Assembly: GCF_047501465.1 (NCBI RefSeq)
Contig: NZ_JAZDRL010000002.1
Coordinates: forward strand, 1,054,001 to 1,118,000
Direction: 5' to 3'
DNA length: 64,000 nt
From: Pseudochelatococcus sp047501465
GTDB taxonomy: Bacteria > Pseudomonadota > Alphaproteobacteria > Rhizobiales > Beijerinckiaceae
How positions within the stretch are numbered: position 1 is the first letter of the stretch; each line of letters opens with the position of its first letter. Below are positions 16,565 to 25,841 of this stretch, piece after piece. The notes under the pieces are model-generated. The model saw only the letters and a program-made list of their open reading frames with translations, made no database searches and was not told the DNA's origin. Both the position numbers and the translations under genes were made by a program.

Positions 16565-16951
16565 TCAACCGCCGAGATCATCGGTCGAGGGGCCAACAAT
16601 TTCTGTCAGCTGCACGCCAAAGCGTGAGTTGTCATCTTCTACAACAACAACCTCTCCGCGTGCGATAACACGGCCGTTGACGACGACGTCTACAGGCTCG
16701 CCAACGCGATGATCGAGGGGTACGACTGCACCTCTGCCTAGCTTCATCAGTGCAGCAACTGGCATTGTAGCCGAACCAAGCACGACCTGAACGAGAACAG
16801 GAATGCGCTTGATCGTATCGAAATTGCGTGCCTCGCTGCTGGCACTTGGCTGATGATCATCTTCTTCGAGAGGTGAAAAACGATGCTGGGAATAGACCTG
16901 CGCATCTGCGCCATCGTCACCCAGGTTCTGATCGTCTGCATCGTTGGACAT
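16565..16951 (-). CDS. fliN: Flagellar motor switch protein FliN
   Basis: FliN makes the lower C ring with FliM and binds export components. 128 residues: an acidic, low-complexity first 48 residues (SNDADDQNLGDDGADAQ...), then the SpoA domain IKRIPVLVQVVLGSATMPVAALMKLGRGAVVPLDHRVGEPVDVVVNGRVIARGEVVVVEDDNSRFGVQLTEIV, complete and typical. It follows fliM after 131 bases. Confidence 0.96.
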   Translation of the reverse strand: MSNDADDQNLGDDGADAQVYSQHRFSPLEEDDHQPSASSEARNFDTIKRIPVLVQVVLGSATMPVAALMKLGRGAVVPLDHRVGEPVDVVVNGRVIARGEVVVVEDDNSRFGVQLTEIVGPSTDDLGG

Positions 16952-17082
16952 CGTGTCGTATTTCCATTCAAACGAAGTGGTTGCGGATTCTCGTAAGCAC
17001 TGCCGAAAAGGTATAATGCGATGCCTGATTTGACTGTGGTCTCATCCGTCATGCGCGTTTACCAACCGTAGTTTCTAAAAGC

Positions 17083-18009
17083 TCACTGCTTGAGGATATC
17101 TTGAATGATATCCTTCTTATTATCGATGATTTCTTCGATGCGCAGGCTATAGGCCCCTTCGGATTTCCCCAGAAAACATTTGAAAAGTGGCTCATCCTCA
17201 CTTTCCAGGGTAACCAGGGTCTTTGGGCTCGCCTGCAGATGAATTGTTTGCCCTACTTCGAGGCTGGCGATCTCTTCAAGTGTGAGGTAACGCTTCTCAA
17301 GGACTGCCTTGAGCGAAACCTCTGCGCGCTGCACTTCGGACTCAATCTGTTTGCTCCAGCGCGGGTCACGTACCGTGGGCTCGCTAGCAATGACGCGCGA
17401 TAGATTTTGACGCATTGGCGTCAGCGCGGATTGCGGAATGAGTACAAATATCTCACCACCGCGGTTCAGCGACTGCACCAGAAACTTCGCAACAACAGAC
17501 TGGCTGTTGCGACGGCCGATAACCGCGAAGTCCATGCGCGTTTCACACCGTTCAAGCTTGAACTGTGTATCAGTCGCCAAGGCAAATGCCGTGCGCATGG
17601 CTTTGCCAATTTGCTCGAACATCATGCTAGCGATCTTCAACTCAATCGTTGAGAATGCGCGCTCATCGTCAACCGGAGGTTCTGTGCCGTCTGCTCCAAG
17701 CAGAACTTCCATCATCGTGAAAATGAAATCACGATCGAAGCCCACAAGCACCTGGTTGTCCCATTGGACAGCCTGGAACACGCCAGCGATAGCATTTGAT
17801 TCGTAAAGCTCGAGAATCTCGTTGATGCGTCCGCTTTCGATTGCGCTTAGCGAGCAATATGCGGGAGAGGCCGCCAAGTGGCGAAAACCATCAACCCATA
17901 TGGTGGCCATACGATCAAAAATGACATGAAGCATCGGTAGCCTGTCCAGAGACAGACCAGCAGAATCCAGGAGGCGGTCTCGCGTCTTGCCATCGGGCGC
18001 AGAGTTCAT
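17083..18009 (-). CDS. fliM: Flagellar motor switch protein FliM
   Basis: FliM is the C-ring protein to which phosphorylated CheY binds in well studied species. 308 residues. Middle domain LELYESNAIAGVFQAVQWDNQVLVGFDRDFIFTMMEVLLGADG, later VLIPQSALTPMRQNLSRV, and the C-terminal SpoA domain VSLKAVLEKRYLTLEEIASLEVGQTIHLQA. The N-terminal LSQxEIDxLL peptide that binds CheY-P in E. coli is not recognisable; the first 25 residues are MNSAPDGKTRDRLLDSAGLS, which is a weak and divergent stand-in. It starts 2 bases after the motA stop. Confidence 0.95.
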   Translation of the reverse strand: MNSAPDGKTRDRLLDSAGLSLDRLPMLHVIFDRMATIWVDGFRHLAASPAYCSLSAIESGRINEILELYESNAIAGVFQAVQWDNQVLVGFDRDFIFTMMEVLLGADGTEPPVDDERAFSTIELKIASMMFEQIGKAMRTAFALATDTQFKLERCETRMDFAVIGRRNSQSVVAKFLVQSLNRGGEIFVLIPQSALTPMRQNLSRVIASEPTVRDPRWSKQIESEVQRAEVSLKAVLEKRYLTLEEIASLEVGQTIHLQASPKTLVTLESEDEPLFKCFLGKSEGAYSLRIEEIIDNKKDIIQDILKQ

Positions 18010-18011
18010 TG

Positions 18012-18905
18012 TTAAGCGGCCTCTTGCTGCTGATCACCGCCTGCTGAACGGCCACCCGAATTCAACATTTCATTTTCCACGTCATCAATCGAAGGACGTT
18101 CATACGAACTGATCGATTTACGACCATGTTCGAGCGCCACTTGAGGCATTGCACCATTCATGAAAGCAAGCAAGGTTTGTTTCACAATCAAGTACGGTTG
18201 GCACTGCTTTTCACGTGTAGATTTAATTTTGGCCGCCAAGGGCGCAAAAATACCATAGGAGGCAAAGATGCCCGTAAAGGTGCCCACTAGCGCTGCTCCT
18301 AAAAGACCTGCGAGCAATGAAGGCGCCTGATCAATTGCCCCCATGGCCTTGATGATGCCCAGCACGGCAGCCACAATACCAAGCGCGGGAAGGCCCTCCG
18401 CAATGCTCGTCATACTGTGGTAAGCCTTCAGCTTATTGCGGCGGATGGTGGCAATTTCCTCATCCATCAACGCGTCGATTTCATGCGGCTTTGCATTACC
18501 GATGATAATGAGACGAACGTAGTCACAAATATAATTCGTCAGTTCTTTATTGGCGAGGACGGTTGGGAAATTCGTAAAAATTGGAGAGTTGTAAGGATCG
18601 TCAACGTGGGTTTCGATCTCATTACGAGGGCGTGTGCGCACCATACGGGTAATGGCAAACAACAAACCCAGCAACGCAAGATGGTCTTTTTCTTTCGGCA
18701 CCTTGCCAAGCAAGGCTTCCATGGTGGCGCGTCCGGTATCTTTTTGAACGCTCAGCGGATGAGCAACAATAAATGCGCCTGCAGCCATGCCAAAAATGAT
18801 GACGAATTCCCACGGTTGCCAGATAACGCCAACATGACCGCCCATGGCCATGAAACCACCGAGCATCGAGCCTATGGCCACGAGCAGACCAATAATAAAA
18901 CCCAT
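18012..18905 (-). CDS. motA: Flagellar motor stator protein MotA
   Basis: MotA forms, with MotB, the proton-driven stator. 297 residues with four membrane helices: two at the N-terminus (MGFIIGLLVAIGSMLGGFMAMGG, WEFVIIFGMAAGAFIVAHP) and two after the cytoplasmic loop (GLPALGIVAAVLGIIKAMGAID, LLGAALVGTFTGIFASYGIFAPLAA). Cytoplasmic charged segments that contact FliG lie between. motB, usually near in other bacteria, is not in this window; in rhizobia it is commonly in another flagellar unit with motC. First gene of motA-fliM-fliN-fliG-flhB, divergent from the DUF1217-flgF unit. Confidence 0.97.
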   Translation of the reverse strand: MGFIIGLLVAIGSMLGGFMAMGGHVGVIWQPWEFVIIFGMAAGAFIVAHPLSVQKDTGRATMEALLGKVPKEKDHLALLGLLFAITRMVRTRPRNEIETHVDDPYNSPIFTNFPTVLANKELTNYICDYVRLIIIGNAKPHEIDALMDEEIATIRRNKLKAYHSMTSIAEGLPALGIVAAVLGIIKAMGAIDQAPSLLAGLLGAALVGTFTGIFASYGIFAPLAAKIKSTREKQCQPYLIVKQTLLAFMNGAMPQVALEHGRKSISSYERPSIDDVENEMLNSGGRSAGGDQQQEAA

Positions 18906-19236
18906 AGACTATACTCCTTGCCCAATGCTTTCACAGTCAAAGCATTCCGTCGCCCAAATTATCGCGAACGACCTGATGGATCCTCTTTAACTATTTTATG
19001 CAGCCATTTGAACAGAAAGGGATGCGTAAAATTGTAGATAAACCGAGCATTTCCGGCACAGCAGAATAGGCACGCAAGCTTGCGTGAGGCTAGGCATCTT
19101 TTGTATTGCAATAACAAAAAGGCTGGGCAGCTACGGGAAAGCTTGGTAGTTTAAATCAGGAAGACGTAATTGGTAATGTGAGGAAACTGGTAAGTTTTCT
19201 CGCCCCTGCAGGCAGTATGTAGTGTGGAGGCTGATT
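18906..19236. promoter_or_regulatory. Divergent control region between motA and the flgF unit
   Basis: This 331-base gap has no convincing gene. It must contain the promoters of both divergent flagellar units. A perfect 16-base palindrome, CACGCAAGCTTGCGTG, lies at 19071-19086, roughly in the middle. No clear pair of -35/-10 boxes was identified with confidence. Confidence 0.6.
19071..19086. promoter_or_regulatory. Perfect 16-bp palindrome, candidate operator
   Basis: CACGCAAGCTTGCGTG reads the same on both strands with no spacer. It lies 166 bases from each of the two divergent flagellar starts, the expected place for a regulator acting on both units. Binding partner unknown; in rhizobia VisN/VisR and Rem control flagellar genes but their sites are not established well enough for me to match. 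Confidence 0.4.
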
Positions 19237-20676
19237 GTGGTTGGATTGCAGTCTTCATTTTTAAACTATCAGCTCGTTGTGCGAGACCTTCCGAAGGCAT
19301 TGGAGCGTAAGGCTGCAGAGCCAATTGTTGCGCGCGATATCTCTCGCTTTACAGAGGTTGCCTCAGGAATCCACACTGTTGATGATCTGTTTGAGGATGA
19401 CCGGACATACGGTTTTGCCGTGAAGGCCTATGGCATGGATGAGCTTGCCTATGCCCGCGCGTTAATACGAAAAGTTATTAGCGAAGGCACTGGCGAGAGC
19501 AGCTATGCGGGGAGATTGCAGGACAATCGATACCTTGCACTTGCAGGCGCGTTTCAACTCACTGAGGGTGGCGGAGCGGTAACTGTTATCGAAGCTAAGG
19601 GCGATGTCGTGGCTCAGCGCTATCGTGAGAACTACTCTCAAGTGGCGACGAGAGCTGTGGCGCGCATCGAAGATGATGTCGTTGCCTATAAAGCCGCAGT
19701 CAAGAACATCACAAATTTTGATGATCTTGTGAACAACGATACGGCGCTTATCTTCAGCTTGCGTGCAAACGGTCTTGATCGTTTTGTAGGGCAGCTGGAT
19801 GAGGTGCGTAAGGTTGTTTTGGGTGCCGCAAACAAGTTTGAGTTTGATGATTCAACTGAGGCATGGCATTTCGACGAGTTCCGTGCGACATTTGGTATTA
19901 AAGATGGCGCTGTGAACTATCAGGATATTGTGGTCGATCGCTTCCGTCAGGCTGTGCCTAAATTCGGCGAGACCTTGACAGCTAAGCTCGATGAACATCT
20001 TGCAGCCTTTAATAATGGATTGGCGAAAATTGAGACCGTCGATCAGCTTATGAAGAATTGGGATGTTCTCTCAATCGGATTGCGGGCTTATGGGCTTGAA
20101 GGATTGATGGGTAATAAAACTGCCCTGGCAGCAGCCTTAAAGGGCGATAGCAACGCCCTGCGGTTCACGAATGCCGATGAAAAGGCGCGCTTTGCGCTAC
20201 TCCAGGCAGCTTTTTCTTTTGATGCCAAGGGAAATGCAACGACGGCCAGCGTCGTAAAAGACATTGATGCGACTGTTAAGAATTATCTGCAGCAGACGCT
20301 GGAGCTTGATCTTGGCGCAGAGGACAACAATGTCCGCCTTGCACTTAACTTCCGGCGCCGCGCTTCAGAAATTAAGTCGGTTTATGACATTCTGGCCGAT
20401 GGTGCGTTGGCAGAGGTTATGCGTACGGCGTTTGGTATACCGGCTGAGTCAGCCGCCGCTGATATCGATGCACAGGCGCGCATGATCAAGAGCAAGATCA
20501 ATATCGAAGACTTCCAGGATCCCGAGAAAGTTGAGAAATTGATTTCCCGCTTCCTTCTGTTGGTTGATGCGCAGGCAGGTGCAGCTGGCTCGCCTCTTCT
20601 GTCGTTATTCGACGGCAGTGCCGATAACGGCGACAATATCTATGACCTGCTGCAAGCGCGCGCGAATTTACGGTGA
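19237..20676 (+). CDS. DUF1217 flagellar-locus protein with internal repeats
   Basis: A 479-residue protein of the DUF1217 family, found in flagellar loci of Rhizobiales next to flgF. The start is placed at the GTG at 19237 (MVGLQSSFLNYQLVVRDLPK), 6 bases after GGAGG; a GTG 15 bases earlier is open but lies over that site. No signal peptide or membrane helix. The chain shows four copies of a roughly 110-residue unit, each with a motif like I-x-T-V-D-D-L followed by 'l.ayGl': IHTVDDL..FAVKAYGM (about 45), ITNFDDL..SLRANGL (about 165), IETVDQL..GLRAYGL (about 270), IKSVYDIL..TAFGI (about 385). Function unknown; the place suggests a substrate or assembly factor of rod/hook. flgF starts 10 bases after its stop. 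Confidence 0.88.
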   Translation: MVGLQSSFLNYQLVVRDLPKALERKAAEPIVARDISRFTEVASGIHTVDDLFEDDRTYGFAVKAYGMDELAYARALIRKVISEGTGESSYAGRLQDNRYLALAGAFQLTEGGGAVTVIEAKGDVVAQRYRENYSQVATRAVARIEDDVVAYKAAVKNITNFDDLVNNDTALIFSLRANGLDRFVGQLDEVRKVVLGAANKFEFDDSTEAWHFDEFRATFGIKDGAVNYQDIVVDRFRQAVPKFGETLTAKLDEHLAAFNNGLAKIETVDQLMKNWDVLSIGLRAYGLEGLMGNKTALAAALKGDSNALRFTNADEKARFALLQAAFSFDAKGNATTASVVKDIDATVKNYLQQTLELDLGAEDNNVRLALNFRRRASEIKSVYDILADGALAEVMRTAFGIPAESAAADIDAQARMIKSKINIEDFQDPEKVEKLISRFLLLVDAQAGAAGSPLLSLFDGSADNGDNIYDLLQARANLR

Positions 20677-20686
20677 TGAGGGTAGT

Positions 20687-21415
20687 ATGCAATCAGCACT
20701 TTATGTGATGCTGTCCGGCCAGGTATCGCTTGAGCGCAGCCTGAAGTCGGTTGCTAATAATATTGCAAACGTTAACACGGCCGGCTTTCGCGCCGAGGGA
20801 ACAACGTTTGAAAGCGTGCTCTCCATGACGGGGCGAGTGCCGACAGAATTTGCGGGCAGCGGTAAGGAATTTTTGACGCGCACTCCCGGCCCTATGACAC
20901 CAACCGGCAATCCGCTTGATGTGGCTGTTAAAGGTGATGGCTGGCTCGCGATCCAGACGCCGTCAGGCGTGCGCTATAGTCGTGATGGCCGCATGATGAT
21001 GAATGACATGGGTGATATAACATCAATCAACGGCCTTCCTGTGCTTGATCAGGGCGGTGCGCCGCTTGTTGTTAACCCGGCAGCAGGTGAAATTGCCGTT
21101 GCTGCAGATGGATCTGTCTCGCAAGGCGGCGCTCTCGTTGGCACAATTGGCCTATTCCAGATTGCTCCGGGCGCTGATCTGCAACGTGGGAATGATGGTT
21201 CGGTATCAGTGGATGTAGCCTTGGTTGCACCAGTTGATGACTTTGTCACCTCTGGTGTGGTGCAGGGATATGTGGAAGGCTCAAATATTAGCCCTGTGGT
21301 TGAGATGACGCGCCTTATCGATGGTCAGCGCCGCTTTGAAAATACATCTGCCGCCAGCAACGCTATTGGCGATACTTTTAGTAGCGCCATTCGCGACCTC
21401 GGACCGGCATCCTGA
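20687..21415 (+). CDS. flgF: Flagellar proximal rod protein FlgF
   Basis: FlgF is the rod subunit between FlgC/FlgB and FlgG. The start at 20687 (MQSALYVMLSGQVSLERSLK) follows GAGGGT by 3-4 bases; the frame is open further upstream inside the preceding gene but not coding. 242 residues. Rod motif VANNIANVNTAGFRAEGTTFES, PLDVAVKGDGWLAIQTPSGVRYSRDGRM and C-terminal EGSNISPVVEMTRLIDGQRRFENTSA are all typical. Confidence 0.96.
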   Translation: MQSALYVMLSGQVSLERSLKSVANNIANVNTAGFRAEGTTFESVLSMTGRVPTEFAGSGKEFLTRTPGPMTPTGNPLDVAVKGDGWLAIQTPSGVRYSRDGRMMMNDMGDITSINGLPVLDQGGAPLVVNPAAGEIAVAADGSVSQGGALVGTIGLFQIAPGADLQRGNDGSVSVDVALVAPVDDFVTSGVVQGYVEGSNISPVVEMTRLIDGQRRFENTSAASNAIGDTFSSAIRDLGPAS

Positions 21416-21441
21416 TTATTACAATCATTGATTGAAAACGC

Positions 21442-22992
21442 ATGAGCACCATTGCCGAGACCCCGTCTTCCAGCCCACCAGTTTCCGGGGCGGGTGATGT
21501 CAATAACCCAGATCTCGACAGCTCTCCTGCCATTCAGGATTTAGCGGAGCAGATATCTGGTCACGCCAATCCGAGTGATGAAGGGGGCGCTGCAAGTGCC
21601 GCCTCTGCTGATGTGGCGCCTGCTTCAGGAAGGCATCGCTCCGGGAAAGCCGCAGCTGCGAATAAGCGCCAGCGTAGTTCACTTGCGAAACTGGAAGAGG
21701 CAGTTCTTGCGTGCGAACAGCAGACCCCATTAGTGCGGCAGGGGGGGGCGATTAATGAAATCACCACCAGCTATTGCCGTGTTGTTGGTCTCTCCAAGCA
21801 GATTCGACTTGGTGATCGCGTCGTGTTCGAGGAGGGCGGATTACCGGGCGAGGTCGTGCGTATAGATGAGTCGGGCGCGACCATTAAGCCGTTTGGCAAT
21901 CAGATTGAAGCTAATTTAGGCTCAGGTGTTTTCCGTCAGGGTGCAATGACAGTACGGCCTGACTACAGTTGGAAAGGTCGCGTGCTCAATGCATTTTGCG
22001 AGCCGCTTGATGCTGTTGGCACGCTTGGACTTGGGCCACGTGAGATGCCTGTCGATGCGCCACCGCCATCAGCCTTGACCCGTGCGCGCGTTGATATGCC
22101 GTTACGCACAGGCGTGCGGATGATCGATCTGTTTACCCCTCTTTGTTTTGGGCAGCGCATCGGGATTTTTGCGGGTTCAGGTGTGGGTAAGTCTACCTTG
22201 CTCGGTATGCTGGCGCGCGCTACCGGGTTCGATACTATCGTGGTGGCGCTTGTCGGTGAGCGTGGGCGTGAAGTCAGGGAATTTCTGGAAGGGCCTCTGG
22301 CGGGTAATCGTACAAGATCGATTGTCGTCGTTTCTACGGGTGATGAGAGTCCGATGATGCGTCGGATGGCGCCGCGCACGGCAACTGCGATTGCGGAATA
22401 TTTTCGTGATTGTGGCGAATCCGTTTTGTTGATCATCGACTCCGTTACGCGCTATGCGCATGCGGCGCGTGACGTTGCGCTAGCTGCTGGAGAGCCGGCG
22501 GTGGCGCGTGGATATGCGCCAAGCGTTTTCAGCGATCTGCCGCGTCTACTGGAACGTGCGGGGCCTGGTGCAGAAGGTACAGGTACAATTACTGGCATAT
22601 TCTCCGTGCTGGTGGATGGCGATGATCATAACGATCCGGTCGCAGATAATATTCGCGGCACGCTGGATGGCCACATCGTGCTTGAAAGAAGCATTGCAGA
22701 GCAAGGGCGCTATCCTGCTGGCAACGTGCTGAGTTCGATTTCGCGTTTGGCTACGCTATCGTGGACTAACGAGCAGCGAAATCTGCTACGCCGAATGCGG
22801 GCCATGATTGCGCGTTTTGAAGATACGCGCGACCTGCGTCTTATAGGCGGATATCAGCCGGGGCTGGATGCTGAACTGGATCAAGCGGTAGCGCTTGTGC
22901 CACGTATTTATGAAGCATTGCGGCAGGATATGGATGCGCCGCAGAGTGAAGATCCATTCCAGGAATTAGCGAATGCTTTGCGCCCGAGCTGA
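21442..22992 (+). CDS. fliI: Flagellar export ATPase FliI
   Basis: FliI is the ATPase of the flagellar type III export system. 516 residues. Walker A FAGSGVGKSTLLGMLAR, Walker B SVLLIIDSVTRYAHAARDVALAAGEP, and VFSDLPRLLERAGPGAEGTGTITGIFSVLVDGDDHNDPVAD mark the catalytic F1-beta-like core. The first 75 residues (rich in S, A, P, G) form an extension over usual FliI proteins, and the ribosome site before the ATG at 21442 is weak, so a start within the extension is possible. FliH is not seen nearby, as in some rhizobial loci. Confidence 0.95.
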   Translation: MSTIAETPSSSPPVSGAGDVNNPDLDSSPAIQDLAEQISGHANPSDEGGAASAASADVAPASGRHRSGKAAAANKRQRSSLAKLEEAVLACEQQTPLVRQGGAINEITTSYCRVVGLSKQIRLGDRVVFEEGGLPGEVVRIDESGATIKPFGNQIEANLGSGVFRQGAMTVRPDYSWKGRVLNAFCEPLDAVGTLGLGPREMPVDAPPPSALTRARVDMPLRTGVRMIDLFTPLCFGQRIGIFAGSGVGKSTLLGMLARATGFDTIVVALVGERGREVREFLEGPLAGNRTRSIVVVSTGDESPMMRRMAPRTATAIAEYFRDCGESVLLIIDSVTRYAHAARDVALAAGEPAVARGYAPSVFSDLPRLLERAGPGAEGTGTITGIFSVLVDGDDHNDPVADNIRGTLDGHIVLERSIAEQGRYPAGNVLSSISRLATLSWTNEQRNLLRRMRAMIARFEDTRDLRLIGGYQPGLDAELDQAVALVPRIYEALRQDMDAPQSEDPFQELANALRPS

Positions 22993-23105
22993 TCGGAGCA
23001 GTTAAATAAAGCATCGCTAATTGCTAATCTTGCTGGATGGTGAGCCTCGCGCAAGGCAGCTGGTGTTTATTCGTTGTGCATGAGAGATCGGCAACGGAGA
23101 TTACA

Positions 23106-24374
23106 ATGGGCATAATGCAGACCAGTGTATCGGGAATGAAGGCTCAGGCTAACCGGCTGAGCGCGGTTTCCGAGAATATCGCTAACGTATCTACCGTCGG
23201 CTACAAAAAATCCTCGACTGAATTTTCAACGCTGGTGCTGGCGTCAAACAAGAACAGCCACAATGCTGGCGGTGTTGAGACGCATGTCCGCCGCTCTATT
23301 GCGCTTTCTGGCGGCACGATGGGCACCAACTCAGCAACAGACCTTGCCATCAACGGTAATGGCTTCTTTGTGGTTGAGGATGCCCGCGGGAATACATTCC
23401 TGACGCGTGCAGGATCATTTGTGCCTGATAGCGAAGGTAATCTGGTCAACAGCGCTGGCTTTTACCTGTTGGGCTACAGCATGGCGAATGGCGATCCCAG
23501 TGTGACGCTGAACAGCCTTCAGGGGCAGGAGCGTATTAACGTCAATAGTGTGAGCATGCGGGCAACGCCATCTACAGAAGGCACGTTCTCTGCAAACTTC
23601 GATGCACGTGCCCCTGCCGTTGTGCCTACAGCTGGTCCACCACCAGTGGATCTACCGTCTGCTAACCTGGCGAGTTCAGCGTACACGTCTAAATCCTCCC
23701 TGGTTGTCTATGATAACCTTGGCGGCGCAGTGAAGCTTGACCTTTACCTTACCAAGACTGCCGATAATAACTGGGAAATCGCGGTTTTTGATCAGGCAGA
23801 TGCAACGGCTGGCGGTTTTCCGTATGGCGGGGCGGGTTTGTTAGGTAGCCAGGCGCTGGCGTTTGATCCAACGAATGGCAGTATCCTTGCCGCTCCTGCA
23901 ACGTCCATCAATATAACCGTGCCAGGTGGTCAGCCTCTAACCATTGATCTGAAAGGGCTTACACAGCTCAAGGCTGACTTTACGCCGTTGGTTGCAACCG
24001 CAAACGGTAACGCTCCTGGTGCCGTTTCCGGCGTTTCGATCGGTGCGAATGGTATTGTCGCGCTCACGATGGAAGACGGTAGCATGAAAAATGCCTACCG
24101 AATCGCACTCGCGAACGTTCCAAGTCCTGATCTTCTAACGCCGCTATCTGGCAACGTGTATTCGGCCAATCTTGAGTCAGGCTCGGTATTCGTTGGCTTC
24201 CCCGGAACAGGAAGTCTGGGCACCATTGCTGGATCAACGCTTGAGCAATCAAACGTCGATCTTGCTGAAGAGCTGTCGACCATGATCGAGTCCCAGCGCA
24301 ACTACACCGCTAACTCGAAGGTATTCCAGACAGGCTCGGATATCCTCGACGTGCTGGTAAATCTCAAGCGCTGA
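23106..24374 (+). CDS. flgE: Flagellar hook protein FlgE
   Basis: FlgE polymerises into the hook. The start at 23106 (MGIMQTSVSGMKAQANRLSA) follows GGAG by 7 bases. 422 residues. VSENIANVSTVGYKKSSTEFSTLVL, DLAINGNGFFVVEDARGNTFLTRAGSF and the C-terminal STLEQSNVDLAEELSTMIESQRNYTANSKVFQTGSDILDVLVNLKR are the hook signatures; the middle holds variable surface domains. First gene of flgE-flgK-flgL-flaF-flbT-flgD-fliQ-flhA-fliR. Confidence 0.97.
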   Translation: MGIMQTSVSGMKAQANRLSAVSENIANVSTVGYKKSSTEFSTLVLASNKNSHNAGGVETHVRRSIALSGGTMGTNSATDLAINGNGFFVVEDARGNTFLTRAGSFVPDSEGNLVNSAGFYLLGYSMANGDPSVTLNSLQGQERINVNSVSMRATPSTEGTFSANFDARAPAVVPTAGPPPVDLPSANLASSAYTSKSSLVVYDNLGGAVKLDLYLTKTADNNWEIAVFDQADATAGGFPYGGAGLLGSQALAFDPTNGSILAAPATSINITVPGGQPLTIDLKGLTQLKADFTPLVATANGNAPGAVSGVSIGANGIVALTMEDGSMKNAYRIALANVPSPDLLTPLSGNVYSANLESGSVFVGFPGTGSLGTIAGSTLEQSNVDLAEELSTMIESQRNYTANSKVFQTGSDILDVLVNLKR

Positions 24375-24406
24375 TATGACCGCGAGATAATTGGAGCCTT
24401 GAAGCC

Positions 24407-25837
24407 ATGAGTTTGAACACCGCCCTCAATACGGCGCAGATGTCTCTCGGTGCGACCGCGAAGCAGATCTCTGTTTCCGCACGCAACGTGGCGGGTGCGG
24501 ATGATCCAAACTATTCACGTAAACTGGCGCCGTTGGTTACTACCAATGGCGTCGGGCGTGTATCGGGCCCAATTCGTGCGTCTGACCCGCGGTTGTTCGA
24601 GCGCTATCTCGATGCAACCTCGGCATCAGCACGGGATCAAGCGATGCTGGATGGTTTCACGCGTCTTGCATCTACAGTGGGCGATACAGCCGCTGGCACG
24701 TCGCTGGTTGCGCGTTCGGGGCGTATGATTGATGCGCTGCAAGAATATGCAAACGCTCCTAACGATGCCAATTTAGGACGCGCGCTGGTCAGCGAGGCCA
24801 AGGATCTCTCACGCGCGTTGAATGATGCCGCTCGCTCAGTCGAAGGGCTTCGGATTGAGACAGAATCTGAGATCCACTCCTCTGCTGACCGTGTGAATAA
24901 GCTGCTGGCAGATTTTGAGAAACTGAACACCCGCATCACGCAGGGCACGTCGATTGGCCGTGATGTGACGGATGATCTGGATCAGCGCGATAGCGTGCTG
25001 GCACAGATTGCATCCGAAATCGGCGTCTCAACGGTTGCTCGTGCCAATAATGATCTGGTGCTCTACACCGACGGTGGCGTGACGTTGTTCGAAAAAACAG
25101 CGCGCACAGTTGAAGTGGTGGAAACGACGCCTGGCGAATTACACGTGTCCATAGATGGCGTGCGTGTGACGGGTGACGCTTCTCCAATGCCATCCAAGAA
25201 TGGACGACTGGTTGGTCTTGCTAACCTGCATAGTGAAGTGCTGCCGGAGTATGCAAGGCAGCTCGATAATGTTGCTTTTGGGCTGATTAGCGCTTTCAAG
25301 GAGGTTGATCCTGCGGCTGTAGGTCCCGATCTTGCGGGCGTATTTACGAATGCTGGTAGCGCAACGCTTCCCACAAGCGCGACCCCTGCTCCAGGTGACA
25401 GGCCAGGGTGGCTTGCTGCTTCTATCGCAGTCAATACAGCTGTTGATCCTGCTGCGGGTGGTGATGTTCAGAAATTGCGTGATGGTATCAATTATACCTT
25501 CAATACAGATAGCAGCGCCTCATTCTCCGGCCGTCTCTTCGGTATGCTGACGGAGGTTAGCGGTAAACAGGCGGCGTTGGGCAATAAGACGCTACTTGAA
25601 TATGGCGCTTCAACAGTAAGCTGGCTGGAAGGTGAGCGCCAGTCAACGGATAGTGCGAGTAAGGCCAATACGGCTGTATTGCAACGTGTGAGCACATCTC
25701 TGTCGAATGCGCGCGGTGTCGATGTGAACGATGAAGCTGCAGTGCAGCTGCAACTGGAGCGGTCATTCGCTGCTTCGGCACAATTGATCTCCGTCATCGA
25801 TAATTTGTTCAAGACCCTTCTGGCGATTGTGAGGTGA
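24407..25837 (+). CDS. flgK: Hook-filament junction protein FlgK (HAP1)
   Basis: FlgK joins hook and filament together with FlgL. 476 residues. N-terminal SLNTALNTAQMSLGATAKQISVSARNVAGADDPNYSRK is the HAP1/flagellin-like helix; C-terminal RGVDVNDEAAVQLQLERSFAASAQLISVIDNLFKTLLAIVR is the matching helix. GGAG lies 12 bases before the ATG; flgL begins 4 bases after the stop. Coiled-coil at about 140-170 (RIETESEIHSSADRVNKLLADFEKLNTRI). Confidence 0.96.
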   Translation: MSLNTALNTAQMSLGATAKQISVSARNVAGADDPNYSRKLAPLVTTNGVGRVSGPIRASDPRLFERYLDATSASARDQAMLDGFTRLASTVGDTAAGTSLVARSGRMIDALQEYANAPNDANLGRALVSEAKDLSRALNDAARSVEGLRIETESEIHSSADRVNKLLADFEKLNTRITQGTSIGRDVTDDLDQRDSVLAQIASEIGVSTVARANNDLVLYTDGGVTLFEKTARTVEVVETTPGELHVSIDGVRVTGDASPMPSKNGRLVGLANLHSEVLPEYARQLDNVAFGLISAFKEVDPAAVGPDLAGVFTNAGSATLPTSATPAPGDRPGWLAASIAVNTAVDPAAGGDVQKLRDGINYTFNTDSSASFSGRLFGMLTEVSGKQAALGNKTLLEYGASTVSWLEGERQSTDSASKANTAVLQRVSTSLSNARGVDVNDEAAVQLQLERSFAASAQLISVIDNLFKTLLAIVR

Positions 25838-25841
25838 TGTC

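Noticed and set aside
21442..21666. Possible separate small gene in the FliI extension
   Set aside because: It is in frame with FliI, has no stop between, and such extensions occur in alphaproteobacteria; only the start is uncertain.
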